Below are positions 35,226-43,508 of a stretch of 64,000 nt of DNA, piece by piece. The notes under the pieces were generated by a model. That model was not told where the DNA came from and did no database searches. It saw nothing but the letters and a program-made list of their open reading frames with translations. Within the stretch, counting starts at the first letter, position 1; each line of letters opens with the position of its first letter. Made by a program: the position numbers and the translations under genes. Source of the stretch: Mesorhizobium sp. WSM4313 (lineage in GTDB: Bacteria; Pseudomonadota; Alphaproteobacteria; Rhizobiales; Rhizobiaceae); NCBI RefSeq assembly GCF_002294725.1, contig NZ_NSFT01000007.1, positions 248,001-312,000 of the forward strand. The letters run 5' to 3'.

Positions 35226-37302
35226 TCTTCTTCTCTCCAAGCACGAGCAGGGCGTCCGCGATCCATGCGCCCTTGCCTTCGGCGCAGACGATCAGCGGGT
35301 TGATATCGAGTTCCTCGATCTCGCCTTCGTTCTTCTGCACGAAGTCGGCAATGCCGGCGATGGCGTCGATGGCGGCGTTGACGTCGGCCTTCGGCCGGCC
35401 GCGATAGCCTTCGAGCAGCGGATAGAGCTTGAGCCCACGCAATGCCGCCTCGATGTCGTCGCGCGTCGCCGGCAGCATGAGCGTCACGCTGTCGCGCAAC
35501 AGCTCGACCAATACGCCGCCGGTGCCGAGCGTCATCACCACGCCGAACATCGGATCGCGGGTGAAGCCGACGATCAGCTCGGCGACGCCGTCGCGCACCA
35601 TGCGCTCGGCATAAAGTCCCGTGCCGAGCGGCAAAAGGTCATGCGCGGCGGCGCTGACGGATTCGGCGTCCTTGAGGTTTAGCCGCACCGCGCCGACTTC
35701 CGACTTGTGCGTGACGCCAAGCGCCTTGAGAGCCACCGGGAAGCCCAGCGTCATGGACGAGATCACCGCCTCGACCGCATTGGAGGCGCGCTCGCCCTTC
35801 GGCACCGGCAGTCCGGCCTTGATCAGCCTTTCCTTGGCCTCGGCCTCGTCCGGCGTCACGCGTTTGGCTTCGGATGCGCCTGCCGCCGTGGTGTCGACCG
35901 GCTGCGCCTGCGGCTCGCGCCAGGCCCAGCCGATGAAGGCGGCGGCCTGGGCGGCGTCCATGGCCTCCGAGATGCCGAACAGCGGCACCATGCCGCGCGC
36001 CATCAGGCCGGCGGTGTATTCCTCCGGCAGGTTTTCCGGCAGCGAGGAGACGATCGCGCCTTGCGCCTTGTTGGTCTTCAATGCGGCCTCGAAGGCGCGC
36101 AGCGTCGCCCACCAGTCCACGTCCGAGCAGCGGTCCGGGCGCGGGAAGTCGAGCACCAGCATGTTGAGGTCGAAGCCGTCCGACACCATGGCGGTGAAAG
36201 TGGCCGTCATCGCCGGCTCGTTGTTCCAGATGAAGGTGTGGTAATCGAGCGGATTGGCGACCGCGACCAGCGGTCCGAGCGTCGATTTGACATGCGCGCG
36301 GTGCTCGGCCGTCAGGGCCGGAAAATGCACCCAGCGCCCTTCGGCGCTGTCGGCCATCACGGAAGCCTCGCCGCCCGAGCAGCTCATCGACGAGAGCCTG
36401 TAGCCGGGCAATGGTCCGGTGATGTGCAGCAGCTTCAGCGCCTCGATGAAGGCGGGAATGGAATCGACGCGCGCGATGCCCAGACGCTTCAGGAAGGCGC
36501 CGGAGGCGGCGTCGGAGCCGGCCAGCGAGGCGGTGTGCGACACCGTCGCCTGCCTTGCCTGCTCCGATCGGCCGACTTTCATGGCGATAATCGGCTTCTT
36601 CAGCTCGCGCGCCCGCGCAGCCAGCCTTTCGAAGCCGGCGACCGAATCGAAGGCTTCGATATGCAGGCCGAGCGAGGTGACGCGCTCGTCCTCAATCAGG
36701 CCCAATGCCATTTCCGAAAGGCCGGTCTGCGCCTGGTTGCCGGCGGTCATCAGGAAGGCGATCGGCAGGCCGCGCTTCTGCATCGTCATGTTGATGGCGA
36801 TGTTGGACGACTGGGTGATGATAGCGACGCCCTTGCCGCCTTCGGCCAGGCGGATGCCGCCATGCTGGTCGGGCCAAAGCAGCGCGCCGTCGGCATAGTT
36901 GATCAGGCCGTAGCAGTTCGGCCCGATGATCGGCATCTGGCCTGCGGCGGCGACGAGCTCGGCCTGCAGCCGCTCGCCGTCCTCGTCATAGGCCTCGGTC
37001 TCGAGGAAGCCGGCGGCGAAGCAGACGGCGCCGCCGGCGCCGCGTTCGGCCAGCGCCTTGATCACCTCGATGGTCAGATGCCGGTTGACGCCGACGAATG
37101 CGGCGTCCGGTGCTCCGGGCAGGTCGGCGACGGAGCGATAGGCCTTGCGGCCGGCGACCTCGTCCTTGGTCGGATGCACCGGCCAGATCTCGCCGGCAAA
37201 GCCCATCTTGATCGACTGCGCCACGACGGCGGCGGCCTGCGCCCCGCCGAACACGGCGATCGATTTCGGGCGCAGGAGACGTTCGAGTTTATGCATGGCC
37301 AT
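35218..37302 (-). CDS. NDP-forming acyl-CoA synthetase (probable betaine-CoA ligase)
   Basis: 694 residues, beginning MAMHKLERLLRPKSIAVFGG. An N-terminal CoA-binding domain (about 5-130) precedes succinyl-CoA-ligase-like domains. The phospho-His is expected in TVSHTASLAGSD, and a C-terminal ATP-grasp domain begins near residue 480 (AEAKERLIKAGLPVPKGE, GFPVALKALGVTHKSEVGAV). This acetate--CoA ligase (ADP-forming) type makes acyl-CoA with ATP to ADP. Context suggests gamma-butyrobetaine or crotonobetaine as substrate, replacing the AMP-forming CaiC ligase of enteric bacteria. It overlaps the hydratase gene by 8 bp. Confidence 0.87.
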   Translation of the reverse strand: MAMHKLERLLRPKSIAVFGGAQAAAVVAQSIKMGFAGEIWPVHPTKDEVAGRKAYRSVADLPGAPDAAFVGVNRHLTIEVIKALAERGAGGAVCFAAGFLETEAYDEDGERLQAELVAAAGQMPIIGPNCYGLINYADGALLWPDQHGGIRLAEGGKGVAIITQSSNIAINMTMQKRGLPIAFLMTAGNQAQTGLSEMALGLIEDERVTSLGLHIEAFDSVAGFERLAARARELKKPIIAMKVGRSEQARQATVSHTASLAGSDAASGAFLKRLGIARVDSIPAFIEALKLLHITGPLPGYRLSSMSCSGGEASVMADSAEGRWVHFPALTAEHRAHVKSTLGPLVAVANPLDYHTFIWNNEPAMTATFTAMVSDGFDLNMLVLDFPRPDRCSDVDWWATLRAFEAALKTNKAQGAIVSSLPENLPEEYTAGLMARGMVPLFGISEAMDAAQAAAFIGWAWREPQAQPVDTTAAGASEAKRVTPDEAEAKERLIKAGLPVPKGERASNAVEAVISSMTLGFPVALKALGVTHKSEVGAVRLNLKDAESVSAAAHDLLPLGTGLYAERMVRDGVAELIVGFTRDPMFGVVMTLGTGGVLVELLRDSVTLMLPATRDDIEAALRGLKLYPLLEGYRGRPKADVNAAIDAIAGIADFVQKNEGEIEELDINPLIVCAEGKGAWIADALLVLGEKKNG

Positions 37303-37361
37303 CTTTTCGTTTGAGCGCGATCTTGTCCAAGGCCGGATCCGGGGCCTTGGCGTATCATGCT

Positions 37362-38525
37362 CTAAGCTCCGAACGGACGCAGCAGCGCCCGCGAAATAAT
37401 ATGTCGCTGAATCTCCGACGTGCCTTCCCAGATGCGCTCGACGCGGGCATCGCGCCAGATGCGCTCCAGCGGCAGGTCGTCCATCAGTCCCATGCCGCCA
37501 TGGATCTGGATGGCCTCGTCGGCGACGAAGGCCAGCATCTCGGTGGCCTTCAGCTTGGCCATCGCCATGTCCTGGTCGGTGACGGTGCCCTGATCGTACT
37601 TCCAGCCGGCTTCGAAGACCATCAGGTCCGCAGCCTTGAGCTCCGTAGCCATGTCGGCGAGCTTGAACGACACGCCCTGGAACTTGCCGATCTGCTGGCC
37701 GAACTGCTGGCGCTGCGCGGCATATTCGATGGCATGCGACAGCGCGCGCTCGGCGCGGCCGAGGCAGGTGGCGCCGACCTGCAGGCGCGTGGCGCCGAGC
37801 CATGAATTCGCGACGTCGAAGCCCTTATGCACTTCGCCGAGCACCTGAGAGGCCGGCAGCCGGCAGTCGTCGAATTCGAGGATCGAATTAGTGTAGCCCC
37901 GATGCGAGACATTGCGATAGCCGTCGCGCACCGTGAAGCCTTTGGTGCCCTTGTCGACGAAGAAGGCGGTAATCTTCTTACGCTTGCCGCGTGGCGAATC
38001 CTCTTCGCCCGAAGCCATGAACACGATGGCGAAGTCGGCGATGTCGGCATGCGAGATAAAGTGCTTGGTGCCGTTGAGCACCCAGTCCGAGCCGTCCTGC
38101 ACCGCGGTCGCCTTCATGCCGCGTAGGTCGGAGCCAGCGCCGGGCTCCGTCATCGCCAGGCAGTCCGACTTCTCGCCGCGGATGCAGGGGAAAAGATATT
38201 TCTCGCGCTGTTCCGGCGTGCCGGCAAGCAGGATGTTGGACGGACGCGCCACGCAGGTCCAGTGCAGCGCGTAATTGGCGCGGCCAAGCTCCTTCTCGTA
38301 GAGCAGCCAGCTTACCGTATCGAGGCCGGCGCCACCGACATCGGCCGGCATGTTGGCGGCATAAAGCCCGGCCTCGATCGCCTTGGCCTTCAACTCGTCG
38401 ATCAGCTCGCGGCGCAGCACGCCGGTGCGCTCCACCTCGCGCTCATGCGGGTAGAGCTCGTTCTCGACGAAGGCGCGCGTCGTCTCGACGATGAGCTTCT
38501 GTTCTTCCGAAAGACCGAAATGCAT
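37362..38525 (-). CDS. Acyl-CoA dehydrogenase (probable gamma-butyrobetainyl-CoA dehydrogenase)
   Basis: 387 residues, starting MHFGLSEEQKLIVETTRAF. Flavoenzyme with the family blocks MTEPGAGSDL, NGTKHFISHADIADF, RQQFGQQIGKFQ, IHGGMGLMDDLPLER and WEGTSEIQR. The catalytic base is probably in the C-terminal ERIWEGTSE region as in related enzymes; I cannot place it with certainty. In this operon it would desaturate gamma-butyrobetainyl-CoA to crotonobetainyl-CoA, passing electrons to ETF. It lies 4 bp after the lcdH stop. Confidence 0.9.
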   Translation of the reverse strand: MHFGLSEEQKLIVETTRAFVENELYPHEREVERTGVLRRELIDELKAKAIEAGLYAANMPADVGGAGLDTVSWLLYEKELGRANYALHWTCVARPSNILLAGTPEQREKYLFPCIRGEKSDCLAMTEPGAGSDLRGMKATAVQDGSDWVLNGTKHFISHADIADFAIVFMASGEEDSPRGKRKKITAFFVDKGTKGFTVRDGYRNVSHRGYTNSILEFDDCRLPASQVLGEVHKGFDVANSWLGATRLQVGATCLGRAERALSHAIEYAAQRQQFGQQIGKFQGVSFKLADMATELKAADLMVFEAGWKYDQGTVTDQDMAMAKLKATEMLAFVADEAIQIHGGMGLMDDLPLERIWRDARVERIWEGTSEIQRHIISRALLRPFGA

Positions 38526-38529
38526 CGCC

Positions 38530-39651
38530 TCAGCCCTTCTTCTTGCTCTTCTTCGCCTTATTGCCCTTGGCGGGCTTCTCAGCCTTTGCCGGCTTGGCTG
38601 CCTTCTTCACCGGCTTGGGCTTTTCGGCAGTTTTGGCTGGAGTCTTCTTCGCGGCCAGCTTGGCGAGCTGCCTGGTATAGTCCTTATGCAGCGCGCCGGC
38701 ACCCCAGCCCTTGCCCTTGTTCTGCTTCGACAGCGCCTCCATGATCGCGACGAGATTGTCGTCGCGGATCTTCTCCAGCTCGCGGATCGACAGGCCGTGC
38801 GCCTGCTCATCCGACTGCGTGGCGATCAGGTCGACCAGCTCGTCGTTGAACTCCGGCACGTCCATCAGCTTGGTCCACGGCCATTTCAGGCAGGGCCCGA
38901 ACTGCGCCATGAAGTGGCGCATGCCGGCCTCGCCGCCGGCGACGCGGTAGACCTGGAACATGCCCATCTGTGCCCAGCGCAGGCCGAAGGAATAGCGCAT
39001 GATGTCGTCGAGTTCCTCGACGGTGCAGATGCCGTCCTTGACCAGCCACAGCGCCTCGCGCCATGCGGCCTCGAGCAGGCGGTCGCCGACGAAGGCCTCG
39101 ATCTCCTTGCGCACCACCACCGGCTTCATGCCGATGGAGGCGTAGAGTTCCTTTGCCACCTCGATCGCTTCGGGGAAGGTCTGCTCGCCGCCGACGATCT
39201 CGACCAGCGGCAGCAGATAAACCGGGTTGAACGGATGGCCGACGACGAGCCGCTCCGGATGCTTCTTCATCGCCACCTGCATGTCGGTCGGCTTGATGCC
39301 GGAGGTGGACGAGCCGACGATGGCGTTGGCCGGCGCATGCTGGTCGATCTCGGCCAGCACCTTGTGCTTGAGGTCGAGCCGCTCCGGCACGCTTTCCTGG
39401 ATGAAGTCGGCGTCGGCAACCGCCTCGGCGATGGTCTTGGCGAAGGTGAGCTTGCCTTCCTTGGGCAGGCCGCCGGGCAGCATCTGCTTGTAGGCGCGGC
39501 GCGCGCCCTTCATCACTTCGCCCACCTTGCGCGACGCTTCCGGATCCGGATCGAAGATCGAGACGTCGATGCCGTTCAGCAGCAGCCGCGCCACCCAGCC
39601 GGCGCCGATGACACCGCCGCCGATGGCGGCCGCCTTGTTGATGATGCTCAT
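38530..39651 (-). CDS. lcdH: L-carnitine dehydrogenase (3-hydroxyacyl-CoA dehydrogenase family)
   Basis: 373 residues; the ATG at 39651 gives MSIINKAAAIGGGVIGAGW with the NAD motif GGGVIG. SSTSGIKPTDMQ, GHPFNPVYLLPLVEIV and the C-terminal helical domain follow the carnitine dehydrogenase type. It oxidises L-carnitine to 3-dehydrocarnitine with NAD+. Known rhizobial enzymes often carry a C-terminal thioesterase domain. Here residues 333-373 are instead a Lys/Ala/Pro-rich tail with 17 lysines in 41 residues. It follows the HD-domain gene by 5 bp. Confidence 0.88.
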   Translation of the reverse strand: MSIINKAAAIGGGVIGAGWVARLLLNGIDVSIFDPDPEASRKVGEVMKGARRAYKQMLPGGLPKEGKLTFAKTIAEAVADADFIQESVPERLDLKHKVLAEIDQHAPANAIVGSSTSGIKPTDMQVAMKKHPERLVVGHPFNPVYLLPLVEIVGGEQTFPEAIEVAKELYASIGMKPVVVRKEIEAFVGDRLLEAAWREALWLVKDGICTVEELDDIMRYSFGLRWAQMGMFQVYRVAGGEAGMRHFMAQFGPCLKWPWTKLMDVPEFNDELVDLIATQSDEQAHGLSIRELEKIRDDNLVAIMEALSKQNKGKGWGAGALHKDYTRQLAKLAAKKTPAKTAEKPKPVKKAAKPAKAEKPAKGNKAKKSKKKG

Positions 39652-39656
39652 GCTTG

Positions 39657-40283
39657 TCAGGCTCCGGTTCTCGTCTTGGCTGTATCGGGATCTGTGAGGG
39701 CCACGCGCTCGCCGGTGCGGATCACCGCCGGATCGTAGGCCTTTCGGGCGAAGACCTCGAGCACGAAGGGCCGGAAAAACTCGACCGGCAGCGTCTCGTA
39801 ATCGGGATCGAAGCTCGACTGGTCCCAGCGCTCGCAGAACTGGTCGCAGTCCTCGAAATAGAGGTGGCCGGCGAAGCGGTCCCGGGCATGCCGGTTGCCG
39901 CCCAGATGATGCGCGTAATAGAGGCGCTGGAAATCGCCGTGCTTCTCCACCACCCAGGTGCATTGCTCGCGCACGAAGGGTTTCAGGATCGCAGCCGCAT
40001 ATTCGTCGTGGTTGTAGGGCGCGTAGATGTCACCAATGTCGTGCAGCAGCGCGCAGGCGATCCAGTCGGTGTCGGCGCCGTCGCGCCAGGCGCGCGTCGC
40101 CGCCTGCAGCGAATGGCCGAGCCGGGTGATCTTGTAGCCCGACAGACCCTCATCGAGCTGCACGAGCGCGTCGAGCAGCCGGTCGCCGGTCTTGGCGGCG
40201 TAGTCGATCTCATGGGCGGTCAGGAATTCATAGTCTTCCTTGTCGCCGTCCTTCATCGCAATGAACTTGACGGTATCAGCCAT
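39657..40283 (-). CDS. HD-domain protein, candidate mixed-valent diiron oxygenase
   Basis: 208 residues, starting MADTVKFIAM. It has a compact HD domain: His57 in RLGHSLQ, His81-Asp82 in LLHDIGD, His92 in YNHDEYAA, His115 in VEKHGDF and Asp154 in ERWDQSS. The 24-residue step from the first His to the HD pair equals that in PhnZ. The set of four His and two Asp is the pattern of HD-type mixed-valent diiron oxygenases (PhnZ, TmpB, MIOX) rather than of phosphohydrolases. It lies between the BKACE gene and lcdH in the slot where other species carry a betainyl-CoA thioesterase. The reaction is unknown. Confidence 0.8.
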   Translation of the reverse strand: MADTVKFIAMKDGDKEDYEFLTAHEIDYAAKTGDRLLDALVQLDEGLSGYKITRLGHSLQAATRAWRDGADTDWIACALLHDIGDIYAPYNHDEYAAAILKPFVREQCTWVVEKHGDFQRLYYAHHLGGNRHARDRFAGHLYFEDCDQFCERWDQSSFDPDYETLPVEFFRPFVLEVFARKAYDPAVIRTGERVALTDPDTAKTRTGA

Positions 40284-40297
40284 GGCCCGCGCCCGCC

Positions 40298-41221
40298 TTA
40301 CGCCGCGGCCGCGATCGGTGCTCGCTTGGTCAGGTTGAGCTTCTTGCGCACTTCCTCAGGCCCCAGGATACGCGCGCCGAGATTGGTGACGATGCTGGCC
40401 GCGCGCTCGACCAGCTGCGCGTTTGTCGCCAGCACGCCCTTGTCGAGCCACAGATTGTCTTCCAGGCCGACGCGGACATTGCCGCCGGCAAGCACCGCAG
40501 CCGCCGCATAGGCCATCTGGTTGCGGCCGATCGAGAAGGCCGACCAGTTCCAGGTCGAGGGCACGTTGTTGACCATCGCCATGAAGGTGTTGAGGTCGTC
40601 CGGCGCGCCCCATGGCACGCCCATGCAGAGCTGCACCAGCGCGTCTGGTTCGAGCACCTTTTCCTCGACCAGTTGCTTGGCGAACCACAGATGTCCAGTA
40701 TCGAAGGCCTCGATCTCCGGCTTCACGCCCAGCGCCGTCATCATGCCGCCCATGGCGCGCAGCATGCCGGGCGTGTTGGTCATCACATAATCGGCCTCGG
40801 CGAAGTTCATCGTGCCGCAATCCAGCGTGCAGATCTCCGGCAGGCACTGGCGCACATGCTCCATGCGGTTGGTGGCGCCTCCCATGTCGGTGCCCTTCTC
40901 GTTGAGCGGCAAAGGCGCTTCCGGCGAGCCGAACACCATGTCGCCACCCATGCCGGCGGTGAGGTTCAGCACCACGTCGACGTTCGCTTCGCGGATGCGC
41001 TCCGTCACCTCGCGGTAGAGATGCACGTCGCGCCTCGGCTTGCCGGTCTCGGGGTCGCGCACATGGCAATGGACGATCGCTGCACCCGCCTTGGCGGCGT
41101 CGATCGCCGAATCGGCGATCTGCTTGGGCGAGCGCGGCACATGCGGGCTGCGGTCCTGCGTGCCGCCGGAGCCGGTCACGGCACAGGTAATGAAGACCTC
41201 GCGGTTCATCGCAAGCGGCAT
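40298..41221 (-). CDS. BKACE family enzyme, probable 3-dehydrocarnitine cleavage
   Basis: 307 residues. The ATG at 41221 follows GGGAGGATCA and gives MPLAMNREVFITCAVTG. The family (beta-keto acid cleavage enzyme, DUF849) is recognised by HCHVRDPETGK with the Zn-binding HxH, NLTAGMGG, MNFAEADYV and RVGLEDNLWL. It condenses a beta-keto acid with acetyl-CoA and cleaves it. With lcdH next to it, the substrate should be 3-dehydrocarnitine, giving acetoacetate and betainyl-CoA (as CdhC). First gene of the operon. Confidence 0.9.
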   Translation of the reverse strand: MPLAMNREVFITCAVTGSGGTQDRSPHVPRSPKQIADSAIDAAKAGAAIVHCHVRDPETGKPRRDVHLYREVTERIREANVDVVLNLTAGMGGDMVFGSPEAPLPLNEKGTDMGGATNRMEHVRQCLPEICTLDCGTMNFAEADYVMTNTPGMLRAMGGMMTALGVKPEIEAFDTGHLWFAKQLVEEKVLEPDALVQLCMGVPWGAPDDLNTFMAMVNNVPSTWNWSAFSIGRNQMAYAAAAVLAGGNVRVGLEDNLWLDKGVLATNAQLVERAASIVTNLGARILGPEEVRKKLNLTKRAPIAAAA

Positions 41222-41352
41222 CTTGATCCTCCCAGATTCGATCGGCCATGCATGCCACCCAGAAGCGGGAGCCGATAGCGGCACGGCATGCACGGCAATT
41301 CAGCAAGAATGCCCGACTTGCCGGAAACTGTTTTGCGTTTTACGAAGCTCTC

Positions 41353-42333
41353 ATGATCAAAAGCGAAAAGCCGACCATCTTTAGGTCCGAGCGCGAGACG
41401 CTCAAGGTTACGCTCCTCGTGTTCTCGGGGTCCTCGATCATGTGCGTGGCTTCGGCGGTCGACCCGCTGCGCGCAGCAAACCGCATCTCAGGCGAGACGC
41501 TGTTCGATTTCAAGCTGGTCTCGGTCACCGGCGAGGCGCCGGTGACGACATGCGGCCTCCCCGTGGCCGTCAGCGGCCGCTTCGACGCGGCCGAGGCCAC
41601 CGACATGCTGGTTGTCGTCGCCGGCTTCGGCACGCAGAACTACGCCACCTCGGCATTGCTCGCGGGTCTGCGCCGGGCAGCGCGCGCTGCACGCGCCTGC
41701 GGTGGTGTCGAGGCAGGCACCTGGCTGGTGGCGCGCGCCGGCCTGCTCGAGGGCCGCAGCGCCACCACCCATTGGGAAGACATGGAGGATTTCTCGACCG
41801 CGTTTCCGGGCGTGGATGTGCGGCCGGACCGCTATGTCATCGACGGGCCGGTCTTCACCTCCGGCGGCGCTTCGCCAACCTTCGACCTGATGCTGCATCT
41901 CATCCGCACCCGGCTCGGCATGGCCGCCGCGCTCGATGTGGCGAGCGTCTTCATCTACGATCAGGCGCGCGCCGCGACCGACGCGCAGCCGCTGGTCTCG
42001 CTTGGCCGGCTCGACGGCTACGATCCGCGGCTTGCCCAAGCGATCCGGCTGATGGAAGCGCATGTCGACCAGCCGCTCACCATTGACGCCGTGGCAAAAC
42101 GCGCCGGCGTCACGGCAAGGACGCTGGAAAGCATTTTTCGCAAGTCGATCGGCGAGACGCCCGGCGCCTATTATCTGAGGCTGCGCCTCAGCGCCGCGCG
42201 GCGTCTGGTGGTCGATACGCGCATTGCCATGGCGGACATCGCCGGGCGTACAGGCTTTTCCTCCGCCGCAGCATTTTCCAGGGCATTTTCAAGAGCTTTC
42301 GGCGAGGCACCGGTCAGGCTGCGGCGCGGTTGA
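41353..42333 (+). CDS. GATase1-like AraC family regulator of carnitine catabolism
   Basis: 326 residues. The ATG at 41353 gives MIKSEKPTIFRSERETLKVT; a longer frame from 41248 runs into the divergent promoter. An N-terminal DJ-1/PfpI-type sensing domain (about 15-190, with VVVAGFGTQN) is joined to a C-terminal AraC helix-turn-helix pair (about 225-325, AVAKRAGVTARTLESIFRKS). This is the CdhR/GbdR class that activates carnitine and betaine genes in Pseudomonas. It diverges from the BKACE-lcdH operon over 131 bp, the expected position for its activator. Confidence 0.88.
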   Translation: MIKSEKPTIFRSERETLKVTLLVFSGSSIMCVASAVDPLRAANRISGETLFDFKLVSVTGEAPVTTCGLPVAVSGRFDAAEATDMLVVVAGFGTQNYATSALLAGLRRAARAARACGGVEAGTWLVARAGLLEGRSATTHWEDMEDFSTAFPGVDVRPDRYVIDGPVFTSGGASPTFDLMLHLIRTRLGMAAALDVASVFIYDQARAATDAQPLVSLGRLDGYDPRLAQAIRLMEAHVDQPLTIDAVAKRAGVTARTLESIFRKSIGETPGAYYLRLRLSAARRLVVDTRIAMADIAGRTGFSSAAAFSRAFSRAFGEAPVRLRRG

Positions 42334-43087
42334 GAATCCAGTCTGTTGCGGCGGCGAGGTCATCGACCACTGCCGTCGGAGCCGGATCGTATCGCGTCTC
42401 GTCCTTGGGTCGGTACTTGCCGGTTCGCACGAGCAGCGCCGCGCCGAGCCCGGCACGCAGCCCGCCGGCGACGTCGCTCTCCGCGTCGTCGCCGACCATG
42501 ACCGCATCGGCCGCAGGGCAGTTCAAATCGGCGAGCGCCGAAAGGAAGAAGTCCGCCGACGGCTTGCCGAGCACGACGGGGCTTCGGCGGCTGGCGAATT
42601 CGAGGGCCGCAACGAAGGCGCCGGCGTCGAGGCTGAGCTGGCCGTCCGCATCCTTGAAGGTGCGGTTGGTGGCCAAAGCCACAAAATCGGCACCAGCGGA
42701 TAACGCGCGAAAAGCACGGTTGAGACTGGCGTAGCCGAATGCCTCGCCGGCATCCCCCACGACAACCGCCTTGCCGCTTCCTCCCTCCAGGCCCGAAAAC
42801 TCTGCTTCGAGATCGGGATGGACGAGCAGATGCGGCTCGCGGCCATGCCTGCGCAACCATTCGATCGCAGCGCGCGCCGGCGTCAGCAATTCTTCATCCG
42901 CAGCTTCGATGCCCATGGCGGCAAGTTGCGCGACGATCTTGCTGCGCGGCGAGCGTGTCGTGTTGCTGACAAAGCGGAGCGGCAGGCCGGCCTTGCGCAA
43001 ACGCTCGACCGCGGTCACGGCACCTGCGATCGGGGTATCGCCATCATAGACGACACCCACAAGATCAAGCAGCACCGCGCGTATCAT
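42314..43087 (-). CDS. HAD-superfamily hydrolase, class IIA
   Basis: 257 residues. HAD motif I is LLDLVGVVYDG, motif II SNTT, the cap includes the HPDLEAEF region, and motif IV is VMVGDDAESDV with a Lys in LGKPSADFF. This matches the NagD/LHPP-like class IIA phosphatases that act on small phosphate esters; the physiological substrate is unknown. Its 3' end overlaps the convergent AraC gene by 20 bp. Confidence 0.88.
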   Translation of the reverse strand: MIRAVLLDLVGVVYDGDTPIAGAVTAVERLRKAGLPLRFVSNTTRSPRSKIVAQLAAMGIEAADEELLTPARAAIEWLRRHGREPHLLVHPDLEAEFSGLEGGSGKAVVVGDAGEAFGYASLNRAFRALSAGADFVALATNRTFKDADGQLSLDAGAFVAALEFASRRSPVVLGKPSADFFLSALADLNCPAADAVMVGDDAESDVAGGLRAGLGAALLVRTGKYRPKDETRYDPAPTAVVDDLAAATDWILNRAAA

Positions 43088-43135
43088 CGGTGCAGGATGG
43101 AGAAGCCACCTCTTTTCGTCAAATCACGGGAATTG

Positions 43136-43339
43136 TCAGGCGGCGTCGCGGCCTTCGCCGACGATGCGCGTACGCATGCTCTTGGCCAGCGCCGTTTCCA
43201 ACCGCGCGGCGACCGCGCGGTCCCATTCATTTGTCTTGCGGCCACCGTCCTTCGAATGCGGCAAGGCCATCAGCCGGTCGATGATCGATCCGGTTTCACC
43301 GGACGAAAGCAGGGCGTCGATCTCGCGTTCATGCTGCAT
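43136..43339 (-). CDS. Small conserved hypothetical protein
   Basis: 67 residues, MQHEREIDALLSSGETGSII at the start and rich in Arg and Ala afterward. GGAGG lies 7 bases before the ATG, which is the main reason for calling it. It is charged and helical, has no signal peptide, no Cys and no recognised domain. It lies between xylA and the HAD gene on the same strand. Confidence 0.5.
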   Translation of the reverse strand: MQHEREIDALLSSGETGSIIDRLMALPHSKDGGRKTNEWDRAVAARLETALAKSMRTRIVGEGRDAA

Positions 43340-43508
43340 ATCGGTTCGCCTCCTTCTTCTTCACCCGCCACAGGAGCCACGTTTATACGAGTTCCGTGAC
43401 GGCTGTTTGAAGGCAAGAGCGGGGCGATTGAGGGGCGGCTCGGGGCAAACCTTGTCGTGAAGTTCTGCCCCGCGCGAATGCTATACGCTCGGCATTCCGC
43501 CTGAGCGA

